A stretch of DNA of 16,962 nt from an uncultured Streptomyces sp. (GCA_946480485.1 CAMLJW010000058.1:1-16962), one strand, 5' to 3'; shown: positions 1-6,842, numbered from the stretch's first letter. Notes: generated by a model from the letters alone, not told the origin. Translations and numbers: made by a program.

Positions 1-47
1 CTCATAGACCCCGGACCCGCGCGCGCCCGTCCGCGCCGGGTTCGGAA

Positions 48-90
48 CAGGGGCCGCTGCTCACACCCCCGAAGGGCGGCTGCGGCCCTG
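48..90 (-). terminator. Probable hairpin terminator after uppP
   Basis: An inverted repeat lies about 30 bases past the uppP stop, reading leftward. The arms are CAGGGGCCGC (48-57) and GCGGCCCTG (82-90), with one bulged G. A small inner CCC/GGG pairing sits around a GAA turn at 68-76. There is no T-run, which is usual for GC-rich actinobacteria. Bases 1-47 hold nothing I can identify. The terminator role is inferred from position and fold. Confidence 0.5.
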
Positions 91-120
91 TTAGCGGTAA
101 CCAGCGACTCGACTGGCCGA

Positions 121-996
121 TCAACTCCCGGAGTCGCCCGCGTGAGGACTGAGTACACCCATGCTGACCAGCAGGATGATCAAGAGGCCGAGCAGGATCC
201 GGTAGTAGACGAAGGGTATGAAGGACCTGGTGGTGATGTACTTCATGAACCAGGCGATGACCGCATAACCCACCAGGAAGGCGATGATCGTCGCGAAGAT
301 CGTCGGGCCCCAGAAGACGTGACCGCTCTCACTCGCGTCCTTCAGTTCGAAGAGGCCGGAGGCCAGCACCGCCGGTATGGCGAGCAGGAAAGAGTAGCGG
401 GCCGCCGCCTCGCGGGAGTAGCTCATCAGGAGACCGCCGCTTATGGTGGCGCCGGAGCGGGAGACTCCGGGAATGAGGGCCATCGCCTGGCAGACGCCGT
501 ACACCAGGCCGTCCCTGACGGTCAGTTCCTGCAGCGTTTTGCGCTCCTTCGCCGCCCGGTGCTTGCCGCCCGTCTCGTCGCGCGCCGCCAGACGGTCCGC
601 GACGCCCAGGACGATGCCCATCCCGATCAGGGTCGTCGCGGTGATGCGCAGATCGCGGAAGGGTCCCTCGATCTGGTCCTTGAAGGTGACGCCCAGCACA
701 CCGATCGGGATCGACCCGATGATCACGAGCCAGCCCATCCGCGCATCGTGGTCCTGCCGCATCGCCTTGTTCGCCAGCGAGCGGAACCAGGCGGAGATGA
801 TCCGCGCGATGTCCTTGCGGAAGTAGATCAGCACCGCGGCCTCCGTACCGATCTGGGTGATCGCGGTGAAGGCCGCCCCCGGGTCCTCCCAGCTCGCGAG
901 CGCGGCGGTCAGCCGCAGATGGGCGCTGGAAGAGATGGGCAGGAATTCGGTCAGCCCCTGGACGAGTCCGAGGATGAGGGATTCAAACCAAGACAT
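121..996 (-). CDS. uppP: Undecaprenyl-diphosphatase (BacA/UppP family)
   Basis: This integral membrane enzyme hydrolyses undecaprenyl diphosphate to undecaprenyl phosphate, recycling the lipid carrier for peptidoglycan and wall polymers; overexpression in this family gives bacitracin resistance. Both family signatures are present. The first is E17-FLPISSSAH near the N terminus, with the Glu and His expected at the active site. The second is PGVSRSGAT around R180. Length is 291 residues, slightly above the usual 260-280, because of a charged cytoplasmic loop at about 138-160. Several hydrophobic membrane segments follow. The ATG has only a weak Shine-Dalgarno (GGAT). A possible 78-residue ORF ends five bases upstream, so translational coupling is conceivable. 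The closest hairpin downstream is at 48-90. Confidence 0.97.
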   Translation of the reverse strand: MSWFESLILGLVQGLTEFLPISSSAHLRLTAALASWEDPGAAFTAITQIGTEAAVLIYFRKDIARIISAWFRSLANKAMRQDHDARMGWLVIIGSIPIGVLGVTFKDQIEGPFRDLRITATTLIGMGIVLGVADRLAARDETGGKHRAAKERKTLQELTVRDGLVYGVCQAMALIPGVSRSGATISGGLLMSYSREAAARYSFLLAIPAVLASGLFELKDASESGHVFWGPTIFATIIAFLVGYAVIAWFMKYITTRSFIPFVYYRILLGLLIILLVSMGVLSPHAGDSGS

Positions 997-1001
997 GAGG
1001 T

Positions 1002-1238
1002 TCAGTGATCCAAGTGCTGGGGGCGGGAGCGGAGCGAGGTGGTCGAACGCGCCGTCGTGCCGATCGGGGTGGTCGGGCGCGCCGTCGTGACGATCGGATG
1101 ATCGGCGCGCCCGGGGCAGCGTAGCGTCCCGCCGTTACCGTGTGGCGACAGGGCCTCCACAGCGCGGATGGGGCCCAACTCGAGGGCCACCAGGCGCTGC
1201 GCGACGCGCACGGGCTTGAGCCGCTCGCCGCGCTCCAA
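1002..1238 (-). CDS. Possible small protein, unknown (weak)
   Basis: This 78-residue open frame starts at a TTG and ends with TGA five bases before the uppP ATG, which is operon-like spacing. Most codons end in G or C, as in real genes here, but GC-rich noncoding DNA can mimic this. Its second half is a tandem repeat whose 30-base unit keeps the frame, giving two 10-residue Thr-rich copies (PIVTTARPTT, PIGTTARSTT). There is no convincing ribosome binding site and no recognised domain. The start lies inside another, 28-base array whose unit does not keep frame. It may be noncoding. Confidence 0.22.
   Translation of the reverse strand: MERGERLKPVRVAQRLVALELGPIRAVEALSPHGNGGTLRCPGRADHPIVTTARPTTPIGTTARSTTSLRSRPQHLDH
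1038..1097. repeat. Two tandem copies of a 30-bp unit
   Basis: Unit 1 is 1038-1067 and unit 2 is 1068-1097, with 27 of 30 bases identical. Shared blocks include GCGCCGTCGTG and CGATCGG. It lies just upstream of the uppP start, inside the possible 78-residue ORF. Confidence 0.85.
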
Positions 1239-1301
1239 CGGGCCCGAGCCGCTCGCCGCGCTCCACCTGGCCCGAGCCGCTCGCCGCGTTCCACCGGGCC
1301 G
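1218..1301. repeat. Three tandem copies of a 28-bp unit
   Basis: Units begin at 1218, 1246 and 1274, each opening with GAGCCGCTCGCCGCG and ending in GGCC. The array lies about 45 bases past the stop of the minus-strand TVP38 gene. The 28-base period does not preserve a reading frame, which argues for noncoding sequence here. Confidence 0.85.
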
Positions 1302-1346
1302 CCGCCGCGCTCGTACGGCTCCGGCTCGGCGCTTCCCGGTCTTCCC

Positions 1347-2180
1347 TCAGCGACTGCGGAAATGGTGGCGCCTGCGCCAGGCGAGTGCCGCGCCGGCCAG
1401 GGCCGGGAGGGCGATGCAGGCCATCGCGATCAGGAAGGTGGGGGATGCCGGTGTCGAGGCGCGGGCGCCGGCCACGACATAGGCGGCCGTGTTCGGGATC
1501 GAGCCGAGGCCCGTGGCGAGAAGGAAGGGAAGCGGGCCCATGCGGGAGACGGACGCGCAGTAGTTCGCGGCCCAGAACGGCACCCCGGGGAACAGCCGCA
1601 CGGCCATCATCGAGCGGAACCCGTGACGGCTGAGCCGGCCGTCGGCCGCCTTGAGCCAGCGCCCGCGCAGCAGTGGCCGCAGCGCGTCCCGCCCGAGCGT
1701 CCGGCCGAGCCCGAACGCGATACCGGCCCCGAGCACCGTGCCGCCGAGCGCCGCCCCGAGCCCGAGTTGCGAGCCGAAGAGGGCTCCCGACGCGAGGTTG
1801 AGGAGCGGCCGCGGCACGAAGGCGACCGTGCACAGCCCGTACGCCACCGCGAACACCGCGGCCGCGGCGGCACCGTCCAGCTGCGGTGGCCAGCCGTCGG
1901 CCAGCAGCTGCTGCGGCTCGAAGAGCAGCACGGTCGCGGCGGCGGCGACCAGCAGCGTCACGAGGAGTGACAGCCGAGACCACGGAGAGAGCAGGGCTCT
2001 CGTGCAGTGCGTGGTTAGACCCGTCGGCGCGGCGGCGGGCGCGGGGGTGGCGAGCGCGGCCGTGCCGAACTCAGCCGTGGCGAGCTCGGGGGAGGCGCAC
2101 TCAGCGGTGGTGAGCTCCGTGGCGGCGGCCCCGGGAGCGGTCGTGGCGGTGCCCCCGGAGCAGGTGGTGGCATTGAGCAT
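1347..2180 (-). CDS. TVP38/TMEM64 family membrane protein (DedA superfamily)
   Basis: This polytopic membrane protein of 277 residues belongs to the SNARE-associated/DedA superfamily; some members are lipid scramblases or polyprenyl-phosphate transporters, but the substrate here is unknown. Family features are FVPRPLLNLASGALFG (121-136), a glycine-rich stretch at 146-160 and the signature RLFPGVPF (195-202) followed by NYCASVSRMG. A C-terminal hydrophobic helix ends in an Arg/His-rich tail. The first 55 residues are an unusual Ala/Thr/Glu/Pro-rich extension with internal near-repeats (ELTTAE, ELATAE). The ATG at 2180 is supported by TAGTGT six bases upstream, which suggests a leaderless mRNA. 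If that promoter is not real, a later start would drop the extension. It is divergent from the methyltransferase gene. Confidence 0.88.
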   Translation of the reverse strand: MLNATTCSGGTATTAPGAAATELTTAECASPELATAEFGTAALATPAPAAAPTGLTTHCTRALLSPWSRLSLLVTLLVAAAATVLLFEPQQLLADGWPPQLDGAAAAAVFAVAYGLCTVAFVPRPLLNLASGALFGSQLGLGAALGGTVLGAGIAFGLGRTLGRDALRPLLRGRWLKAADGRLSRHGFRSMMAVRLFPGVPFWAANYCASVSRMGPLPFLLATGLGSIPNTAAYVVAGARASTPASPTFLIAMACIALPALAGAALAWRRRHHFRSR

Positions 2181-2186
2181 CGGGTG

Positions 2187-2192
2187 ACACTA
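2187..2192 (-). promoter_or_regulatory. -10 hexamer of a probable leaderless promoter (TVP38 gene)
   Basis: On the minus strand TAGTGT is followed by CACCCG and then the ATG at 2180. It fits the TANNNT consensus and puts the likely transcription start at or next to the ATG. No ribosome binding site is visible. The -35 region is poor. Confidence 0.5.
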
Positions 2193-2235
2193 ACCGACCC
2201 ATGTGTGTGATCGCCCCGCGGTGCTGTGACGGCAG

Positions 2236-2254
2236 GACGACATGCTGTGTCGTC
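2236..2254. promoter_or_regulatory. Perfect inverted repeat, candidate operator
   Basis: GACGACA-TGCTG-TGTCGTC is a 7-bp-arm inverted repeat with a 5-base centre. It lies in the 100-bp gap between two divergent genes and covers the -35 position of the plus-strand promoter. That is where a repressor would bind. The cognate regulator is not identifiable. Confidence 0.45.
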
Positions 2255-2268
2255 GTGGGGCGGAACGG

Positions 2269-2274
2269 CACAAT
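2269..2274 (+). promoter_or_regulatory. -10 hexamer of a probable leaderless promoter (methyltransferase gene)
   Basis: CACAAT is followed by GGACCT and then the GTG start at 2281. The six-base spacing matches four other genes in the window. The possible -35 (TGTGTC, 2246-2251, 17-bp spacer) is weak. Confidence 0.45.
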
Positions 2275-2280
2275 GGACCT

Positions 2281-3126
2281 GTGGACGAGCCGATACCCGT
2301 GACGCGGGACGTGGATCACGGGACCGCGAAGCTGATGCCGGACGTCGACCGGAAGCGGGCCTGGCTGCTGACGGTCGACGGGGCGCCGCAGTCGTACGTC
2401 GATCTGGACGCGCCGACGCACCTGGAGTTCGAGTACGCGCGACGGCTCGGGCACGTCCTCGACACCCTCGCCGAGCCGGGACGCGCGCTCGACGTACTGC
2501 ACCTCGGCGGCGGCGCGCTCACCCTGCCCCGCTATCTCGCCGCGACCCGGCCGGGGTCCCGGCAGGACGTCGTCGAGGGTGACCGAGGCCTGCGCGACCT
2601 CGTCGCCGAGCACCTTCCCCTCCCCGACGACGCGGGCATCGCGCTGTACGGTGCGGATGCCCGCGCCTGGCTCGAAACCGCCGCCTCCGACTCCGTCGAC
2701 GTCCTGATCGCCGATGTCTTCGGCGGCTCGCGCGTCCCGGCGCACCTGACGACGGTGGCGTACGTCCGAGAGGCCGAACGGGTCCTGCGCGGCGACGGTG
2801 TCTATCTGGCGAACCTCGCCGATGCCGCGCCCTTCGCCTTCCTGCGCTCCCAACTCGCCACGCTGTCCACGGTATTCGAGGAACTGGCGCTGATCGCCGA
2901 GCCCGGCGTCCTGCGCGGCCGCCGCTTCGGCAACGCGGTCCTCGTCGGCTCCCACCACCCCGTCGACACGGGCACCCTCGCCCGCCGCACCGCCTCCGAC
3001 GCGTTTGTGGCCCGGGTCGAGCACGGTGCCGCGCTGCGCGTCTTCGTGGGGGACGCCGAGCCCGTACGGGACGAGAACGCGGTCCCGTCGCCGGAGCCCC
3101 CGGACGGCGCCTTCAGTATCGGCTGA
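2281..3126 (+). CDS. Spermidine-synthase-like SAM-dependent methyltransferase-fold protein
   Basis: This is a 281-residue soluble Rossmann-fold protein of the polyamine synthase/methyltransferase superfamily. The nucleotide-binding loop is LGGGALTLPR (75-84), preceded by the strand DVLHL and followed by the acidic strand end VVEGDRGL. The region DVLIADVFGG matches the catalytic-strand position of spermidine synthases. It lacks the N-terminal membrane domain seen in fused actinobacterial versions. I chose the GTG at 2281 rather than an upstream ATG at 2242, because homologues as I recall them begin near DEPIPVTRD and a -10 hexamer ends six bases before the GTG. Actinobacterial relatives are often annotated spermidine synthase without proof, so the true substrate is uncertain. 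Confidence 0.85.
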   Translation: MDEPIPVTRDVDHGTAKLMPDVDRKRAWLLTVDGAPQSYVDLDAPTHLEFEYARRLGHVLDTLAEPGRALDVLHLGGGALTLPRYLAATRPGSRQDVVEGDRGLRDLVAEHLPLPDDAGIALYGADARAWLETAASDSVDVLIADVFGGSRVPAHLTTVAYVREAERVLRGDGVYLANLADAAPFAFLRSQLATLSTVFEELALIAEPGVLRGRRFGNAVLVGSHHPVDTGTLARRTASDAFVARVEHGAALRVFVGDAEPVRDENAVPSPEPPDGAFSIG

Positions 3127-3163
3127 CCCGGCCCTGCGGGAACGACAGCCTCTCAGCCCTTCA

Positions 3164-3178
3164 GGCCCGATCAGGGCC
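3164..3178. terminator. Weak hairpin between convergent genes
   Basis: GGCCC-GATCA-GGGCC forms a 5-bp stem about 40 bases after the methyltransferase stop. A second small hairpin (CCGCCC/GGGCGG, 3233-3249) lies further on. Either could act as a bidirectional terminator for the convergent genes. The stems are short, so this is tentative. Confidence 0.3.
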
Positions 3179-3188
3179 GGCCCTTACG

Positions 3189-3314
3189 CTAAGTCACGAC
3201 CGCGGCGGCGGTCGGCAGCATGTGGTTCCGGCCCGCCCGGGTGGGGCGGCGCGGGAGTCTCGGGGCGGCGGTACTGGCCACCGGCGAACCATCGTCGCCG
3301 CCCCGATTGCCCAT
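3189..3314 (-). CDS. Possible 41-residue small protein, unknown
   Basis: This short ORF lies just past the stop of the proline-rich membrane protein gene, on the same strand. It has a good Shine-Dalgarno: GGAGGG at 3326-3321, six bases before the ATG. Codons mostly end in G or C. The product starts MGNRGGDDGSP, has a basic Pro/Arg-rich middle and ends MLPTAAAVVT. I recognise no family and see no signal peptide. It could be translated from read-through of the upstream transcript or be chance. Confidence 0.3.
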   Translation of the reverse strand: MGNRGGDDGSPVASTAAPRLPRRPTRAGRNHMLPTAAAVVT

Positions 3315-3346
3315 CCCATTCCCTCCGTAGCGACTGTTTCCGGAAG

Positions 3347-4369
3347 TTACGAATCCGTGGGCGCGCTGTCGGTGAGCCGCACCGTGGCCAGGATCTTCTG
3401 GACGGTCGCCTCCGGAATCTCGTCGTCGACGCCCTTGGCACCGTACAGATTCCAGGTCACGAAGTCGCCCGCGCCGTTCTTGAACGCGAACGTGATGGCC
3501 TTGCCCTCACTCTCGCACTTCCCGTTCTGCGGCGTGTTCTCGGAATACGCGGTGGCGACACTGCCCTGCAGACCTGAAGTCGTCTTGTACGCCTTCGGCT
3601 TGGCGAACTTGACGCTCTTCTTGTCCGGCTGCGTGTAGCCGCCGAAGATCCACCACGGCACCCGGGTCTCGGCCGCCTCAGCCGTGTCCTTGGCGCCGTT
3701 CTCGCCACGCGTTCCGGCGGTCGCCAGGGCGGTGTCCTCCTTGCGGCCGTCCTTGTCCTCGTCGCTGGTGCACCACTTGGACTGGAGATAGGCGGGAGCG
3801 GTGACGGTGGACCGGTCCGTTTTGCCTTTCTCCTCCCATTCGAAGCCCACGCTGGTGTCCGCGCTGTCGAGTTCCCACTCGGCGGGAACGTCGAACTTGG
3901 TGCCGAACCGTGGGTTGACCACGACCTTCCAGCCGGGAATGGTCGGCTTCTCGCCGTCGGTGCCGCGCGGGTTGGCCTCACCGCCGGACGTGGACGCGCT
4001 CGGCTTCTTGGACGCGGGGGCGGTGGTCGCCGCGCCCTTCTTGTCGGAGTCCTTGGCCGTGTCGTCCCTGTCGCCGCCCAGAACCAGGAAACCGGTCACA
4101 CCGGCCGCGACGACGACGGCGGTGGCCGCGACGATCGCGACGACCGTCGTCCTGTTGCCACCGCCGCCCTGCGGCGGCCGGGGTGCGCCCAACGGGGCCG
4201 TGGGCGCACCCCAGCCCGGCTGACCGGACTGCTGCGCATAGGGGTTGGGCTGCTGATATCCGGGCTGCTGATACGGATTCGGCTGCTGGTATCCCGGCTG
4301 CTGATAGGGATTCTGACTCGGGTCCTGCGGGTTCTGCGCGCCCCCGGGCGGCTGCTGTCCTGGCCACAT
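3347..4369 (-). CDS. Pro/Gln-rich single-pass membrane protein, unknown function
   Basis: This 340-residue protein has a type common in Streptomyces: a low-complexity cytoplasmic N terminus, one membrane helix and an extracellular domain. Residues 1-71 are rich in Pro, Gln, Gly and Tyr and contain a tandem NPYQQPGYQQP repeat (20-30, 31-41). A hydrophobic helix covers about 75-97. It is followed by a charged Ser/Ala/Lys linker and an outer domain starting near PTIPGWKVVVNPRFG. That domain has one WCTS and one KCES cysteine, which could pair. No enzyme motif is visible, and a role at the envelope is only an inference. On the minus strand, GTGACA (4409-4404) resembles a -35 and TAGGGT lies eight bases before the ATG, but their spacing (20) is long. 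A weak AGGG is the only Shine-Dalgarno candidate. Confidence 0.8.
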   Translation of the reverse strand: MWPGQQPPGGAQNPQDPSQNPYQQPGYQQPNPYQQPGYQQPNPYAQQSGQPGWGAPTAPLGAPRPPQGGGGNRTTVVAIVAATAVVVAAGVTGFLVLGGDRDDTAKDSDKKGAATTAPASKKPSASTSGGEANPRGTDGEKPTIPGWKVVVNPRFGTKFDVPAEWELDSADTSVGFEWEEKGKTDRSTVTAPAYLQSKWCTSDEDKDGRKEDTALATAGTRGENGAKDTAEAAETRVPWWIFGGYTQPDKKSVKFAKPKAYKTTSGLQGSVATAYSENTPQNGKCESEGKAITFAFKNGAGDFVTWNLYGAKGVDDEIPEATVQKILATVRLTDSAPTDS

Positions 4370-4786
4370 GGGCGCTAACCCTAATGGCGCAGGGACACGT
4401 TTTTGTCACTGCCCCACGCAGATGCTGTGCTGGATCGGGACCCTGACGGGTCCTCATGCACGAAAGCACCCCGAGTTCCCGGTGACTGTCGCCATCCAGC
4501 GGGAGGAGGGCGCCGGTGACCGTGGAGATGACGGCCCGCCGGCCATGATCGGCTCGGTCGGACGGTAGAGGCCGCTCGCGTCGCCCCGGACGCGGATGTG
4601 GGCCGGCGTTCTGCGGGGGTGCGGGGGTGCCGGGGCCGTGACGTGCATCGGCATCGGGCCGGCTACGGAGAGGCAACCTTTGGGGCTCCTCTGCCGTCTC
4701 AGTGAACAGGTAGGCTGCCCCGGCGTGCGCTCACCGGAGAGTGCACATCCGGGAACGCACATTCAGGGCATGGGGAGGAGACTGCG
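4370..4786. other. Intergenic region between divergent genes
   Basis: These 417 bases contain no convincing gene. Short open frames on both strands lack ribosome binding sites and recognisable content. Visible elements are a perfect small hairpin (GGACCC-TGAC-GGGTCC, 4438-4453), a possible -35 (GTGACA on the minus strand, 4409-4404) and a TAGGCT (4711-4716) that could be a -10 for dedA without a clear -35. The dedA ribosome binding site is at the right end. Confidence 0.4.
4772..4780 (+). promoter_or_regulatory. Strong Shine-Dalgarno fixing a TTG start
   Basis: GGGGAGGAG ends six bases before the TTG at 4787. It identifies this rare start codon as the true start of the DedA gene. Confidence 0.8.
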
Positions 4787-5440
4787 TTGCACGTCCAGGA
4801 ATGGCTCGAGACCGTGCCTGCGGTCGCCATCTACGCGCTGGTGGGCGTGGTCATCGGTCTGGAGAGCCTGGGCATTCCGCTGCCAGGCGAGATCATCCTG
4901 GTCTCCTCGGCGCTGCTCGCCTCCCAGAACGGTGAGATCGATCCGTTCGTCCTCGGTGCTTGCGCCAGCGCGGGCGCCATCATCGGGGACTCCATCGGCT
5001 ACGCCATCGGCCGCAGGGGTGGACGCCCGCTGCTGGCCCGGCTCGGCGGCAAGTTCCCCAAGCACTTCAGCGAGGGCCATGTCGCCACCGCGGAACGGTC
5101 CTTTGAGAAGTGGGGCATGTGGGCCGTGTTCTTCGGCCGCTTCGTCGCCCTGCTGCGGATCTTCGCGGGCCCCCTCGCGGGCGTCCTGCACATGCCGTAC
5201 TGGAAGTTCCTGATCGCCAACGTCTTCGGCGGGATCCTGTGGGCGGGCGGCACTACGGCGGTCATCTACTACGTCGGCGTCGTCGCCGAGTCCTGGCTCA
5301 AGCGGTTCTCCTGGCTCGGCCTGGTGGTGGCCCTGCTTATCGGGCTCGTCTCGATGCTGGTCCTCAAGCGCAAGGCCAAGAAGGTGCAGGCGACGGCTCC
5401 GGCGACGGCCGAGCCGGAACCGGTCCCGGTAGCCGAGTGA
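4787..5440 (+). CDS. DedA family membrane protein (putative undecaprenyl-phosphate recycling)
   Basis: This 217-residue polytopic membrane protein is a standard-length DedA family member. Members in other bacteria translocate C55 lipid-phosphate carriers back across the membrane. Signatures are GLESLGIPLPGE (24-35, including E26 and E35), GDSIGYAIGRRGG (67-79) and GRFVALLRIFAGPLAG (117-132). R118 and R124 have the same six-residue spacing as the two essential arginines of E. coli YqjA/YghB. A C-terminal helix is followed by a Lys-rich then Ala/Glu/Pro tail. The TTG start is supported by a strong Shine-Dalgarno. With uppP and the TVP38 gene this makes three C55-lipid-related membrane proteins within 5.5 kb, though not in one operon. 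The substrate is inferred from the family. Confidence 0.93.
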   Translation: MHVQEWLETVPAVAIYALVGVVIGLESLGIPLPGEIILVSSALLASQNGEIDPFVLGACASAGAIIGDSIGYAIGRRGGRPLLARLGGKFPKHFSEGHVATAERSFEKWGMWAVFFGRFVALLRIFAGPLAGVLHMPYWKFLIANVFGGILWAGGTTAVIYYVGVVAESWLKRFSWLGLVVALLIGLVSMLVLKRKAKKVQATAPATAEPEPVPVAE

Positions 5441-5462
5441 CAGAGTCCGAACGGTCCCGGCG
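5408..5462. repeat. Imperfect duplication across the dedA stop codon
   Basis: Both halves open with GCCGAG (5408 and 5432) and contain GAAC(C)GGTCCCGG. The TGA stop and a few extra bases lie in the second copy. Confidence 0.5.
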
Positions 5463-5494
5463 GGCGCGAGTGTTTCGTTCGAGGCCAACGTCGC

Positions 5495-5611
5495 TCACAC
5501 GTATGCCCATTCGGGCGACATACCGCTGGAGATGGTCATGACCGTCTCGGTCGGGCGTGCGCTGAGGACGTCCGCCGAGGGTCGCCCGTACGGCTGTCGG
5601 CGTGCGGTCAT
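5495..5611 (-). CDS. Possible 38-residue small protein downstream of the CDF gene
   Basis: This short ORF starts MTARRQPYGRPSAD and ends SPEWAYV. It follows the cation exporter gene on the same strand by about 70 bases. GGGAG lies five bases before the ATG and most codons end in G or C. No family is recognised. The rest of the gap between dedA and the exporter (5441-5682) shows no other gene and no clear terminator. This is a weak call. Confidence 0.22.
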   Translation of the reverse strand: MTARRQPYGRPSADVLSARPTETVMTISSGMSPEWAYV

Positions 5612-5682
5612 GCGCGCTCCCATCGGACACTTCGACAACGCCACCCGCTTCCGACTGCCTCGACGAACTGACTCTTGGGGCC

Positions 5683-6771
5683 TCAGGCCGCCGCGTGATG
5701 GGCCAGGGCGACGTGGGGGTCCGTTTCGCCGGGAGCGGGTGACGGGTCGGCGTGGACCAGGGCCGCGGTGAGCCCCGGGACGGCGTGCAGCAGGGCGTGT
5801 TCGGCCTCGACCGCGATGCGGTGGGCGTGCCGTACGCTCGCGTCGCCGTCGACGACCACCGCCACCTCGGCACGCAGCCGGTGGCCGATCCAGCGCAGCC
5901 GCAGTTCGCCGACGCCCCGCACGCCCGGCACCGCACGCAGCGCCCGCTCGGCCCTGTCCAGCAGCGCCGGGTCGACCGCGTCCATCACACGGCGCAAGAC
6001 CTCCCGCGCGGCGTCGCGCAGCACCAGCAGCAGGGCCGCCGTGATCGCCAGCCCCACGATCGGGTCGGCGAGTTGCCAGTGCAGCGCCGCGCCCGCCGCG
6101 CCCAGGAGCACGGCGAGTGAGGTGAACCCGTCCGTGCGCGCGTGCAGGCCGTCCGCGACGAGGGCGGCCGAGCCGATCTCGCGGCCGACGCGCATGCGGT
6201 AGCGGGCCACCCACTCGTTGCCCGCGAAGCCGATGACGGCCGCGGCGGCGACGACCGGAACGTGCGCGACCGGGCGCGGATCGACCAGCCGGTCGATCGC
6301 CGTCCAGCCCGCGAAGACCGCGGACGCGGCGATCGTCAGCACGATCACGAGGCCGGCCAGATCCTCGGCACGCCCATAGCCGTACGTGAACCGCCGCGTC
6401 GCCGCGCGCCGGCCCAGCACGAAGGCGATCCCGAGGGGTAGGGCGGTGAGCGCGTCCGCGGCGTTGTGCACGGTGTCGCCCAGCAGCGCGACCGAACCGG
6501 AGATCACGACCGCTGCTGCCTGCGCCGCGGCGCTCACGCCGAGCACGGCCAGCGAGATCCACAGAGCCCGGATACCGCGGGCGGAGGACTCCAGAACGGC
6601 GTCGACCTTGTCGGCGGCCTCGTGGGAGTGGGGGGTGAGGAGGTGACGCAGCCGCTGGCGCGGACGGGAGAGGCACGAACGGTGCTCGCGTCGGCTGTGG
6701 CTGTGGCCCCCGGTCTCGCTGTGGCTGTGCTCGTGCTGGTGGTGGGTGTGCTCATGGTGCTCGGCGCTCAC
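5683..6771 (-). CDS. Cation diffusion facilitator (CDF) metal exporter with His-rich N terminus
   Basis: This 362-residue CDF transporter probably exports Zn(II) or a similar divalent metal by proton antiport. Eleven histidines occur in the first 30 residues, a likely metal-sensing or buffering tail. The transport site is visible as HxxxD in both expected helices: H102/D106 within GDTVHNAADAL and H210/D214 within ADGLHARTDG. The cytoplasmic C-terminal domain (about 270-345) carries the usual WIGHRLRAEVAVVVDGD strand-helix pattern. HxxxD at the site favours zinc over cadmium or iron, but specificity is not settled by sequence. The start is GTG with AGGGGA five bases upstream. It is divergent from an ArsR repressor, and a shared operator suggests metal-dependent derepression. 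Confidence 0.94.
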   Translation of the reverse strand: MSAEHHEHTHHQHEHSHSETGGHSHSRREHRSCLSRPRQRLRHLLTPHSHEAADKVDAVLESSARGIRALWISLAVLGVSAAAQAAAVVISGSVALLGDTVHNAADALTALPLGIAFVLGRRAATRRFTYGYGRAEDLAGLVIVLTIAASAVFAGWTAIDRLVDPRPVAHVPVVAAAAVIGFAGNEWVARYRMRVGREIGSAALVADGLHARTDGFTSLAVLLGAAGAALHWQLADPIVGLAITAALLLVLRDAAREVLRRVMDAVDPALLDRAERALRAVPGVRGVGELRLRWIGHRLRAEVAVVVDGDASVRHAHRIAVEAEHALLHAVPGLTAALVHADPSPAPGETDPHVALAHHAAA

Positions 6772-6796
6772 AAGCGTCCCCTTTCCCGCGGGAGAG

Positions 6797-6826
6797 TGGA
6801 CTCGGCGATGCCCACGGATCCATTAT
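6797..6826 (+). promoter_or_regulatory. Leaderless promoter of arsR, overlapping a divergent -10
   Basis: TGGACT (6797-6802) and CATTAT (6821-6826), with an 18-bp spacer, make a reasonable housekeeping promoter. The arsR ATG begins six bases after the -10. On the other strand CATAAT (6827-6822) is a good -10 for the exporter gene. The two divergent -10 elements therefore physically overlap. Confidence 0.55.
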
Positions 6827-6842
6827 GTGCGTATGAGCGCAC
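6827..6842. promoter_or_regulatory. Candidate ArsR/SmtB operator containing the arsR start codon
   Basis: GTGCG-N6-CGCAC is a perfect 5-bp-arm inverted repeat with a 6-base centre. It touches both divergent -10 elements, and its centre holds the arsR ATG. The architecture fits autorepression and joint control of the exporter. Binding is inferred. Confidence 0.55.

Larger units (their letters stand above)
997..1346. other. Intergenic region rich in tandem repeats
   Basis: These 350 bases separate uppP from the upstream TVP38 gene, both on the minus strand. They hold two separate tandem arrays (1038-1097 and 1218-1301) and a GGCGCGCC palindrome near 1104-1111. A -10-like TACGCT on the minus strand (1118-1123) could belong to a uppP promoter, although I see no good -35 partner. 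The only coding candidate is the weak 78-residue ORF at 1002-1238. Confidence 0.5.

Noticed and set aside
4211..4320. 33-bp period repeats, first suspected to be a noncoding array
   Set aside because: They are in frame and encode the NPYQQPGYQQP repeats of the membrane protein, a normal low-complexity tail.
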